Shown here piece after piece: positions 17,494 to 24,787 of a stretch of DNA of 64,000 nucleotides. The number at the start of each line of letters is the position of its first letter. Position 1 is the stretch's first letter. Below the pieces are notes generated by a model that was not told the origin of the DNA, did not search any database, and saw only the letters and a list, made by a program, of their open reading frames with translations. A program made the position numbers and the translations under genes. Origin of the DNA: Gemmatimonadaceae bacterium (lineage in GTDB: Bacteria > Gemmatimonadota > Gemmatimonadetes > Gemmatimonadales > Gemmatimonadaceae); assembly GCA_020851035.1 (NCBI GenBank), contig JADZDM010000021.1, positions 310,001-374,000 of the forward strand. The letters are read 5' to 3'.

Positions 17494-17711
17494 CTTGAAC
17501 TGCTTCAACGCAAAGACGCAAGGGGCGCAAAGAGTTCTGCGCGGTTCGCGCCTCTCTGCGGAGCACGGGGCGTCGAGAAGGCTGGGGGAACTGCAACTGC
17601 AACCGCAGTTCCCCTCATTTTCGATGTTCCTCGCGCGAGCGACGGTCGCCGCGCGCCAGCACCCTTTGCGTTCCTTGCGCCCTTTGCGTCTTTGCGTTGC
17701 AGCTGTTCAAG
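17494..17711. repeat. Nested palindromic element, class A
   Basis: The terminal inverted repeats start CTTGAACTGCTTCAACGC and end with the near-complement GCGTTGCAGCTGTTCAAG; the following AAAGACGCAAGGGGCGCAAAG is mirrored by CTTTGCGTCCTTGCGCC-like sequence. The inner pair is GGGGGAACTGC and CCGCAGTTCCCC. Same family as 3524-3752 and 40767-41002. Confidence 0.88.
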
Positions 17712-17729
17712 ATGCCGGTGCCACGACGA

Positions 17730-20006
17730 TCACGGAATCGGCTTCGACCCAGTCGCCCGCTCGAGCAGCGCAGCCGCCCGCGCAATGAGGTCTGACTCGC
17801 GAAGCAAGGCCGCGGCGAGTTTGGTGATCTGCTCGTCCGCCAGCTTCCAGTCCTTCTGCTCGATCGCCTCGCGCACGCCCGGCATGGTCTTCACGCCGTA
17901 GCCCGTGTAATAACCCGGCGCGTACAGCGCGTGCTGATACCACGGCCGCTTCGGCAGCCCGCCCGGGATCAGCAGCACCTGGTCGGTCTGCCGCAGCAGC
18001 GCATTCACCTGCGCCAGTGCCGCGCCGGTGGCACTGCTGGCGGGGAGCGAGCCGTAGGCGCGCTCGTAGCGCTCGGCCACGCGCGCCAGTGAGTCGGTGG
18101 CGTTCTGGATGGCGGCGAAGTTCAGGTGTGGCGCCGGTGCCTGCGCGACCGGCGCCTTCTCCGGGCGTCGCGGGTCGGCCATGATGTTGAAGAAGCCCTC
18201 CGAGATCCGCTGGTTCAGCTCCTCGATCTCCTTCGCCGTCGTCTCGCGCAGCGACGTGACCTCACCCAGGTACCGCTTGGCGGTGCCCGACAACCCGCTG
18301 AACTCCGCCGGCAGCAGGTCGGCGCTGGCCACACGCATCACCATCATGCCGGCCACCTGCGCCAGCGCGCGCCCGTACACGAACGACGTGTCGCTGAAGC
18401 GCGTGTACCAGGTGAACGTGTCGTAGATCGAGTGGTAGATGCCGCCCCCATCCTCGCCACCGAAGCCGATGTTCAGCGTCGGCACGCCGGCGAACTGCAG
18501 GAACGGCGTGAAGTCGGACCCCGACCCCAGCGCGTCGATGCGCAGGTCACGTTGCGTGCGCGCGTCGGCGTTGCCCCCCATCACCCCCGCCATCCGCTGC
18601 CGCTGCAGCACCGACACGTTCGTCTCCGGGTCGGTCACCTCGCCGGCCACCTCGGTCACGAAGCGCTCCATCGCGTGTGACCCCGCCGCGCCGAGCACCC
18701 CGCGACCGTTGCCGTCGGTGTTCAGGTAGAACACCCCCTTCGCGCGCATGTCGGCAAGGTGCTCCTCCACCCATTCGGTGGAGCCGAGCAGCGACGGTTC
18801 CTCACCGTCCCACGCCATGTAGACGATCGTCCGCTTCGGCTTCCATCCCTGCTTCACCAGCTCGCCCAGCGCCCGCGCCTCCTCCAGCTCCGCCACCATC
18901 CCCGAGATCGGGTCCTCGGCACCGTTCACCCAGCCGTCGTGGTGGTTGCCGCGCATCACCCACTCGTCGGGCAGCGTGCTCCCCTTCAGCGTGGCGATCA
19001 CGTTGTAGAGCGGCGTCTGCTTCCAGTCGAACTCCAGGCGCAGGTGCACGCGGGCGCCACCGGGGCCGAGTCGGTAGGTGATCGGCAGCGCACCGCGCCA
19101 CTCGGGTGGTGCCACCGGGCCTGTGAGTGCGGCCAGCAGCGGCTGCGCATCGGCGTACGAGATCGGCAGCACCGGGATCTTCATGATGGTGACCGCATCC
19201 TTGCGATCCAGCCGCGTCGCGCCGGGGGATGCACCCACACCCGGCGTGAGCGGGTCACCGGGATACGTGGGCATGTCCAGCACGCTGCCACGCTGCACAC
19301 CATCCTTCGGGCGGTACGGCCCGTCCGGATACGTCTCCCCCTCGGCATAGCCGTCATCGCGGGGATCGGAGTAGATCAGGCAGCCCACGGCGCCGTGCTC
19401 GTACGCCACCTTCGGCTTGATGCCGCGCCACGATCCGCCGTAGCGCGCGATGACGATGGCGCCCTTCACCGAGATGCCGCGCCGCTCCAGCAGTTCGTAG
19501 TCGGCCGGCACGCCGTAATTCACGTACACCAGCGGCGCCGTGACATCACCCTCGCCCGAATACGCATTGTAGGTCGGCAGTTGCTCGGCACGCTGGCTGG
19601 TGCTCGGGTCCTCCCGCAGCACCGGCTCCTCGAGGCGGGCGCGGAAGCGTGACGGCGCAACCATCTCCAGCACGCGCACCCGCGGTGTCGGGAAGAGCAC
19701 GTCGAACCGCTCGATGCGTGCGTCCCAGCCATACGACGCGAACTGGTCGCGCAACCACTCCGCGTTGTCCTTCCCGTACGGTGAGCCCAGGTGGTGGGGC
19801 CGGGCGGCCAGCCGCCGCATCGCCTCGCGCATGCGTGCCGGCTCGGGAATCGCCCGGAAGCGCGTCTCCCACTCGCGCTGCGTGCGCGCGCTGGCAGTGG
19901 TGAAGCCGCGGATGGGAGGATCCTCGAGCGGGCGGGCGGCTGCGAGGAGCAGCGGCAGGACCAGCGCCGGGAGCGCGGCGCGGGACAGACGTCGGGTGGC
20001 AGACAT
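17730..20006 (-). CDS. M28B family metallopeptidase (glutamate carboxypeptidase II-like)
   Basis: The protein is 758 residues from the ATG at 20006 (MSATRRLSRAALPALVLPLL), a signal peptide; the frame stays open to 20237 but that part is not protein-like. A PA domain (YVNYGVPADYELLERRG; GAIVIARYGGSWRG) is inserted ahead of the peptidase core. The two-zinc site is complete: GNHHDGWVNGAEDPISG (His, Asp), AWDGEEPSLLGSTEW (Glu-Glu), YLNTDGNGRG (Asp) and YHSIYDTF (His). The last 180 residues are the transferrin-receptor-like dimerisation domain (SLRETTAKEIEELNQRI). That order matches human PSMA/NAALADase. It should cleave acidic or other short peptides in the periplasm. It is a single gene with a palindromic repeat just past its stop. 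Confidence 0.93.
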   Translation of the reverse strand: MSATRRLSRAALPALVLPLLLAAARPLEDPPIRGFTTASARTQREWETRFRAIPEPARMREAMRRLAARPHHLGSPYGKDNAEWLRDQFASYGWDARIERFDVLFPTPRVRVLEMVAPSRFRARLEEPVLREDPSTSQRAEQLPTYNAYSGEGDVTAPLVYVNYGVPADYELLERRGISVKGAIVIARYGGSWRGIKPKVAYEHGAVGCLIYSDPRDDGYAEGETYPDGPYRPKDGVQRGSVLDMPTYPGDPLTPGVGASPGATRLDRKDAVTIMKIPVLPISYADAQPLLAALTGPVAPPEWRGALPITYRLGPGGARVHLRLEFDWKQTPLYNVIATLKGSTLPDEWVMRGNHHDGWVNGAEDPISGMVAELEEARALGELVKQGWKPKRTIVYMAWDGEEPSLLGSTEWVEEHLADMRAKGVFYLNTDGNGRGVLGAAGSHAMERFVTEVAGEVTDPETNVSVLQRQRMAGVMGGNADARTQRDLRIDALGSGSDFTPFLQFAGVPTLNIGFGGEDGGGIYHSIYDTFTWYTRFSDTSFVYGRALAQVAGMMVMRVASADLLPAEFSGLSGTAKRYLGEVTSLRETTAKEIEELNQRISEGFFNIMADPRRPEKAPVAQAPAPHLNFAAIQNATDSLARVAERYERAYGSLPASSATGAALAQVNALLRQTDQVLLIPGGLPKRPWYQHALYAPGYYTGYGVKTMPGVREAIEQKDWKLADEQITKLAAALLRESDLIARAAALLERATGSKPIP

Positions 20007-20264
20007 GAGGCCTGGCGGGGGAGCGTGGGCGGGCAGCACCTGTACGCCGGCAGCGGCGGGAGGCACGGACAATCCTCGCGCCCAGGGCAGGCAACCACAA
20101 CGCCGCGCCGCAGGCGACCTGCGGCGCGGCGGAGCCATGCACGAGCGGAGGATCAGGCGGTGCGCCGACGCCGCATCGCGAGCACGTGCGACGAACCCGG
20201 TGCCGGGGACGGCGCGGGCCGACGATTGCGGCGCCATGCGGGCCCCCCCGGGATGAACGCCGAA

Positions 20265-20296
20265 CGCCCCGCCGTGCGGGAGGGCACGGCGGGGCG
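20265..20296. terminator. Strong GC hairpin, no U tract
   Basis: CGCCCCGCCGTGC and GCACGGCGGGGCG form a perfect 13-bp stem with a 6-base loop. There is no run of T after it on either strand. It stands between divergent genes, so it may be an insulating structure or the end of an unseen small transcript. Confidence 0.5.
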
Positions 20297-20589
20297 TCTA
20301 CGGCCGACCGCGTCGCCAGCCGGTGCCGGTGGTGTCAGTCGACCCGAAGGTCGGGAGGCGCCCCAGCATGAAGAGTGACGTATCGGCGCCGGGACGATTC
20401 TCACGGAGGCGCCTTTCCACGCGAAGGCGCTACCTCATACAATTGCCGAGTTCGCTTACGGAAACTGCGCATCTCGCACGAAGCTCCCGACAAAGACGCA
20501 GAAATACCACGAAAAAGCGATGCAACCTTGAACACGACTGCAGAATCTGCAAAATTCCGGCGGCCGCGCAATTCCGTTCGGGCAAATTC

Positions 20590-20660
20590 GACTCAGAGTC
20601 ATCACCCCGGTTCGGAGCAGATTCGACTCAGAGTCACCACCCCGCATCGGACTCGGAGTC
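20590..20660 (+). promoter_or_regulatory. Three palindromes GACTC-N-GAGTC upstream of the P-II gene
   Basis: GACTCAGAGTC occurs at 20590-20600 and 20625-20635 and GACTCGGAGTC at 20650-20660, the last ending 58 bases before the P-II start. Each is a perfect 5+5 palindrome around one base, and the flanks are also similar (ATTC before, ATCACCCC or ACCACCCC after). The pattern is that of a multi-site operator. It does not match the NtrC or sigma-54 consensus, so the regulator is unknown. Confidence 0.5.
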
Positions 20661-20718
20661 AGCCCCCGGAACCCGACCGCGCAGCCGGACCCGCCTGTCA
20701 CCCCCCCGGAGCCAGCCC

Positions 20719-21111
20719 ATGAAGCTCATCACCACCATCATCCGCCCAGAACGCCTCGCCGACGTGAAGGAAGCCCTCTTCCGCGCAGGCGTGACCGGCA
20801 TCACCCTCAGCCGCGTCAGCGGGCACGGCGGGGAAACCGAGGTGGTCGAACACTTCCGCGGCACCTCGGTCGTCATCGAGTTCCACGAGAAGGTGAAGAT
20901 CGAGATGGCCTGCTCCGAGCCCTTCGTCGAACCGGCCATCGCCGCCATCGTCTCCGCCGCCCGCACCGGTGGCGTCGGGGACGGCAAGATCTTCGTCGTC
21001 CCCCTGGAGCGGGTCGTGCGCATCCGGACCGGCGAGGAGGATGTCGCGGCGCTCACCCCCGTCACCGCCGACCTGGTCCAGCGCCACGCCCTGGGCGCCG
21101 CCGCCGCCTGA
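20719..21111 (+). CDS. P-II family nitrogen regulator (GlnB/GlnK-like), T-loop Tyr absent
   Basis: The protein is 130 residues (canonical about 112) and starts MKLITTIIRPERLADVKEAL, the P-II signature N-terminus. The T-loop region reads GHGGETEVVEHFRGTSVVIE; by alignment to GlnB, the modified Tyr 51 is Val and Tyr 46 is Phe, so uridylylation at Tyr 51 is not possible. The B-loop (TGGVGDGKIFV) with its Gly-Asp-Gly-Lys is intact, which predicts ATP and 2-oxoglutarate binding. The C-terminus (IRTGEEDVAAL) is as in GlnK plus an 18-residue tail. No amtB, glnA or glnD gene is near; downstream are a gamma-glutamyl hydrolase and a GCS2-like ligase in the same direction. It may sense 2-oxoglutarate and nucleotides without covalent modification. 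Confidence 0.9.
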   Translation: MKLITTIIRPERLADVKEALFRAGVTGITLSRVSGHGGETEVVEHFRGTSVVIEFHEKVKIEMACSEPFVEPAIAAIVSAARTGGVGDGKIFVVPLERVVRIRTGEEDVAALTPVTADLVQRHALGAAAA

Positions 21112-21166
21112 AGCGACCTCGAGCGAGCGCAACCATACGGGAGGCGAATCGTCGTGCCGATACAGG

Positions 21167-21172
21167 TATATT
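21167..21172 (+). promoter_or_regulatory. Possible -10 box before the gamma-glutamyl hydrolase
   Basis: TATATT lies 42 bases before the ATG at 21215 in the 103-bp gap after the P-II gene. It is one of the few A/T-rich hexamers in the area. No clear -35 is visible. Confidence 0.28.
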
Positions 21173-21214
21173 GAACCGGCCGTCAGAGGCACGCCGTCCC
21201 TCATCCCGCTGCAC

Positions 21215-21988
21215 ATGGCCCGCTACCGCCCGCTCATCGCCGTCACGACCCAGACCCTGCAGTCCATCGACGGCATCCCTGCCGGCCTGCCGCAGTCGGT
21301 CGTCATGAACCAGCGCTACTACGTCGCCGTGTCGCTCGTGGGCGCCGTGCCCTGCCTCGTCCCCCTCCTGGACGACGACGAGGATACGCTGCGCGAACTC
21401 TACGAGCGGGTCGATGGCATCCTCGTCCCTGGCGGCGTCGACATGGACCCCAGCACCTACGGCGAGACCCCGCACCCGAAGCTCGGCAACGTCGACCCGT
21501 CCCGCGACCGCACGGAAATGCTCATGGCACAGTGGGCGGTCGCCGACAAGAAGCCCTACCTCGGCCTCTGCCGAGGCGCCCAGGTGCTCAACGTCGCGCA
21601 GGGCGGCTCTCTCTGGCAGGATCTCGACGCCCAGTACGACGGTGCCATCAAGCACGACTATTTCCCGACCAGCGGCTTCGATCGCGATCACCTCGCCCAT
21701 GAAGTCGCCATCGCGCCACGATCGCGCCTCCGTCACGCCCTCGAGGTCGACCGCTTCAGCGTCAACTCGATGCACCATCAGGGGCTGAAGACCATCGGCC
21801 GCGGCCTCGCCGCCACCGCCGTCGCCCCGGACGGGCTGGTCGAGGCCGTCGAGCTCGACGACGAGAACGCGTTCATCGTCGGCGTCCAGTGGCACCCAGA
21901 GGTCTTCGAATTGACGGACCCGCACACACGGCACCTTTTCAAGGAGTTCGTGGACGCGGCCGCCGCCTGGCGCCACGCCCAGGGGTGA
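21215..21988 (+). CDS. Gamma-glutamyl-gamma-aminobutyrate hydrolase family protein (peptidase C26, PuuD-like)
   Basis: The protein is 257 residues from the ATG at 21215 (MARYRPLIAVTTQT). It has the class I glutamine-amidotransferase fold of peptidase C26: VPGGVDMDPSTYGE, the nucleophile elbow LGLCRGAQ (Cys 119), HHQGLK, and the His-Glu pair in GVQWHPEVF. PuuD-type enzymes split gamma-glutamyl bonds, for example gamma-glutamyl-GABA, and all three triad residues are visible. The gene is 57 bases upstream of the GCS2-like ligase, which may form gamma-glutamyl bonds; the pair could build and break the same type of compound. No transporter or Puu pathway partner is present, so the natural substrate is not known. 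Cytoplasmic. Confidence 0.9.
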   Translation: MARYRPLIAVTTQTLQSIDGIPAGLPQSVVMNQRYYVAVSLVGAVPCLVPLLDDDEDTLRELYERVDGILVPGGVDMDPSTYGETPHPKLGNVDPSRDRTEMLMAQWAVADKKPYLGLCRGAQVLNVAQGGSLWQDLDAQYDGAIKHDYFPTSGFDRDHLAHEVAIAPRSRLRHALEVDRFSVNSMHHQGLKTIGRGLAATAVAPDGLVEAVELDDENAFIVGVQWHPEVFELTDPHTRHLFKEFVDAAAAWRHAQG

Positions 21989-22045
21989 CGCCGACGCGGG
22001 ACGCTCCGTGACGCGGCGCATCTTGACGCCGCGCCCGGAGCCTCG

Positions 22046-23521
22046 ATGTCGATCGCGATCACGCGGGACACCTTCAGCGACGATGACTACGCGCGCTTCG
22101 CGGCGCGCCTCGCCGAGCAGGTCGCGCATCTCGCACGCACCTGCCGGCGTCCCGGCTTCGGTGACGGCCCCGCCACCATCGGCGCCGAACTCGAGTTGCC
22201 CCTCGTCGGACCCGACTGGTGCCCGCAGCCGTGCAACCTCGCCGTCCTCGCCGAGCTCGCGGACCCGCGTGCCACGGTCGAGATCGCGCGCTTCAACCTC
22301 GAGCTGAACCTCACACCGCAACCCGCAGCCGGCACGCCGTTCACCGCACTCGGCGCGGAGATGCACACCCTCCTGCACGCACTCGGCACCGTCGCCGCAC
22401 GACACGATGCGCGCGTGCTGCCAATCGGCATCCTTCCGTCGGTGCGGCACGCCGACGTGACGCACACCGCGATGACCGACCTGCCGCGTTACCGCGCGCT
22501 CGAACGCGCCGTGACGCGCCTGCGCGGTGCCCCCGCCCACATTCGCATCGTCGGCGAGGAACCCCTCGCGATCGAGGATGACGGCGTCATGCTGGAGGGG
22601 GCCAACACCTCCTTCCAGGTGCACCTGCGCGTCCCCGCGTCAGAGTACGCCGACACCTACAACGCAGCGCAGCTCGCCACCATCATCGCCGTCGGTGTCG
22701 GCGGGAACTCGCCGGTGTTCCTCGACCACCTGCTCTGGGACGAGACGCGGATCGCCGTCTTCAAGCAGAGCGTCGATGCCCGCACGGCGGGCGATCTCGC
22801 CTGGCACCGGCCGGCGCGCGTGGCGTTCGGGCACGGCTGGGTGCGACGCAGCGCGCACGAGCTCTTCGCCGACGCCGTGCGCATGCACCCGCCGATCTTC
22901 CCCGTCTGCGACGACGAGGAGGACGCCCCCGACGCCCCGGTGCCCAGGCTGGCGGAGCTGCGCCTGCATCTCGGTACCGTCTGGCGCTGGAACCGCGCCA
23001 TCTACGACTGCACCGGGGACGGCCACCTGCGCATCGAGTTCCGCGCGCTGCCCGGTGGACCCACGGTCACCGACATGCTGGCCAGCGCCGCGTACATGCT
23101 CGGCCTCACCGTCGGCCTGCGCGACGACATCGACATGCTGGTCCACGGCATGCCGTTCGCGCTGGCCGAGACGAGCTTCTATCGCGCGGCGCGCGACGGG
23201 ATCGACGCGCGGATCCTCTGGCCTGCGGTCAGTGGCGTGTCTCCGCAGGAGTGCAACCTCCGGACCCTCGCGCTGGCCCTGCTCCCCGTGGCCGAGCGCG
23301 GGCTCACGACGCTCGGTGTCGACGCGGGCGAGCGCACCCGCCTCCTCGGCGTGATCGCCGACCGCGTCACGACCGGCCAGACCGGCGCACGCTGGCAGCG
23401 GAATGCGCTGCATGCGCTCAGGGCATACCTGCCACGCCCGGCCGCGCTCGCTGCCCTCGTTGCCGCCTACGCCGCACGCGCCGACACCGGTGCGCCGGTG
23501 CACACCTGGTCGCCGGTCTGA
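22046..23521 (+). CDS. Glutamate-cysteine ligase (GCS2)-like carboxylate-amine ligase
   Basis: The protein is 491 residues from the ATG at 22046. The GCS2 superfamily pattern is visible: an acidic strand TIGAELELPL that supplies metal-binding Glu residues, RFNLELNLTPQP, a central NTSFQVHLR and the late RIEFRALPGGPTVTDML. Family enzymes use ATP to join the gamma-carboxylate of Glu (or another acid) to an amine, as in the first step of glutathione, mycothiol or ergothioneine synthesis. No glutathione synthetase or thiol gene is in the window. Alternatively it could be one of the many carboxylate-amine ligases of unknown product in this family. It follows a gamma-glutamyl hydrolase with a 57-base gap and is probably co-transcribed. 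Confidence 0.75.
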   Translation: MSIAITRDTFSDDDYARFAARLAEQVAHLARTCRRPGFGDGPATIGAELELPLVGPDWCPQPCNLAVLAELADPRATVEIARFNLELNLTPQPAAGTPFTALGAEMHTLLHALGTVAARHDARVLPIGILPSVRHADVTHTAMTDLPRYRALERAVTRLRGAPAHIRIVGEEPLAIEDDGVMLEGANTSFQVHLRVPASEYADTYNAAQLATIIAVGVGGNSPVFLDHLLWDETRIAVFKQSVDARTAGDLAWHRPARVAFGHGWVRRSAHELFADAVRMHPPIFPVCDDEEDAPDAPVPRLAELRLHLGTVWRWNRAIYDCTGDGHLRIEFRALPGGPTVTDMLASAAYMLGLTVGLRDDIDMLVHGMPFALAETSFYRAARDGIDARILWPAVSGVSPQECNLRTLALALLPVAERGLTTLGVDAGERTRLLGVIADRVTTGQTGARWQRNALHALRAYLPRPAALAALVAAYAARADTGAPVHTWSPV

Positions 23522-23566
23522 GACTGGCTCGCGCCGACTGGACCGATGCACGAATCGGCTCCCACG

Positions 23567-23714
23567 GTTCTCACGGAGCCACGGCGCGCACGGAGGTCAC
23601 GGAGAACTGCAACAACTTCGTTGGGAACTGCTCGTGCGGACCCGCGCGCTGCCTCGCGCGAGCGGTTCCCAATGCCGTTTCTGTGCTCCGTGGCCTCCGT
23701 GGCTCTGTGGGAAC
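23567..23714. repeat. Nested palindromic element, class B (CACGGAG arms)
   Basis: Left arm GTTCTCACGGAGCCACGG continues CACGGAGGTCACGGAG; the right arm contains CTCCGTGGCCTCCGTGGCTC. The inner pair is TTGGGAACTGCTCG and CGAGCGGTTCCCAA, the same core as in class A elements. Located between convergent genes. Confidence 0.85.
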
Positions 23715-23756
23715 AACACCCGCACACGCACCAACCAACGCCCCGTGTCGCTGCCC

Positions 23757-24674
23757 TCAGCTCACCGACGCCAGCGCATCCCGGAGCACCTGCGCCGACC
23801 GTGCGAGCCCCGCCTGCTCCTCGGCCGAGAACACCGGCGGCACCACCTGGACGGCGCCACCGGCATCCAGGATCGCCGGCAGCGACAGCGCGATCCCCTC
23901 GACGCCTGCGGCACCGGACTGCACACGCGACACCGTCTCGATGCGCCGCTCGCCGCGCAACGAAGAGCGCAGCAGCGACGCGGTGACGAGCCCGATGGCA
24001 TGGTTGGTGGCCCCCTTCCGCCGCAGGATCTCGAACCCGGCCTTCCGCACCGTCTCGGCGATCACCGGCTCCCGCTCGCGCGTCCAGCCGGGCCATTCGC
24101 GCAGCGGCAGCCCGGCGATGTGCGCTGACGACCAGAGCACCACCTCGGAGTCACCATGTTCACCTACCACCTGTGCATGCACCGAGCGCGGGTCCACGCC
24201 GATCTCCTCGCTGATCGCCTGCCGCAGCCGGGCGGTGTCGAGCATCGTGCCGGTGCCGATGACCCGTTCCGGTGGCAGGCCGGAGCTGCCGCGCATCACA
24301 TACGTCAGGACGTCCACCGGATTCGTCACCATCACGATCAGGCCCTCGTAGCCGCGCAGCGCCGCCCCGATCTCGCGCACGATGCCGACGTTCCCCTGCA
24401 GCAGCTCGAGTCGTGACTGCGCCGGCGTGCCACCGCGTCCGGCGGCGATCACCACCGCATCCGTCGTGCGCATTTCGTCGAGCGACACGGCGCGCACACT
24501 CGCCGACGGGTAGAACGCGGCGCCCTGCGCCAGGTCCATCGCCTCGCCCTCCGCGAGCTCCGCACGCGCGTCGGAGAGCCGGAGTTCCGTCGCGAACCCG
24601 GCCTGCAGCACCGAGATGGCGACACTCGCGCCGACCCAGCCTGTCCCGATCACTCCCACCGTCGATCCTGCCAT
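23757..24674 (-). CDS. Lactate/malate dehydrogenase family NAD-dependent 2-hydroxyacid dehydrogenase
   Basis: The protein is 305 residues from the ATG at 24674 (MAGSTVGVIGTGWVG), the standard LDH start; the frame continues to 24719. The Rossmann motif GTGWVG is at 10-15 with Asp 35 as NAD(H) determinant. Catalytic residues are present: Arg 88, Asn 118 (VTNPVD), Asp 146 and Arg 149 (LDTARLR) and His 173 (GEHGDSEV). The residue that sets substrate choice (Gln 102 in LDH, Arg 102 in MDH) is in AAGRGGTPAQSR and aligns with Gly 82, fitting neither lactate nor malate enzymes. It may use a larger 2-oxoacid. The gene is isolated, with a class B repeat past its stop and a GMC gene in the same orientation upstream. 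Confidence 0.88.
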   Translation of the reverse strand: MAGSTVGVIGTGWVGASVAISVLQAGFATELRLSDARAELAEGEAMDLAQGAAFYPSASVRAVSLDEMRTTDAVVIAAGRGGTPAQSRLELLQGNVGIVREIGAALRGYEGLIVMVTNPVDVLTYVMRGSSGLPPERVIGTGTMLDTARLRQAISEEIGVDPRSVHAQVVGEHGDSEVVLWSSAHIAGLPLREWPGWTREREPVIAETVRKAGFEILRRKGATNHAIGLVTASLLRSSLRGERRIETVSRVQSGAAGVEGIALSLPAILDAGGAVQVVPPVFSAEEQAGLARSAQVLRDALASVS

Positions 24675-24787
24675 GATCCCCGTCTCCGTGCTGGCGCCCG
24701 CTGTCGTGCCCGGCGGCAATCACCGCCACGCCGTGCGCGCGCCTGCAGGAGTGTACTCTCCCCACCATCAGCCGCGCGCTGCCGCGA

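Larger units (their letters stand above)
20007..20718. other. 712-bp intergenic region upstream of the P-II gene
   Basis: The space lies between divergent genes. It holds a strong hairpin (20265-20296) and, in its right half, an A/T-richer stretch (about 20400-20640) quite unlike the flanking genes, with three copies of a palindrome (20590-20660). Small open frames here lack any protein signature. The lower GC suggests a promoter region for the P-II gene. Confidence 0.55.

Noticed and set aside
20323-20718. Upstream extension of the P-II frame
   Set aside because: The frame is open to 20323 but covers the A/T-rich palindrome region; MKLITTIIRP at 20719 is the universal P-II start.
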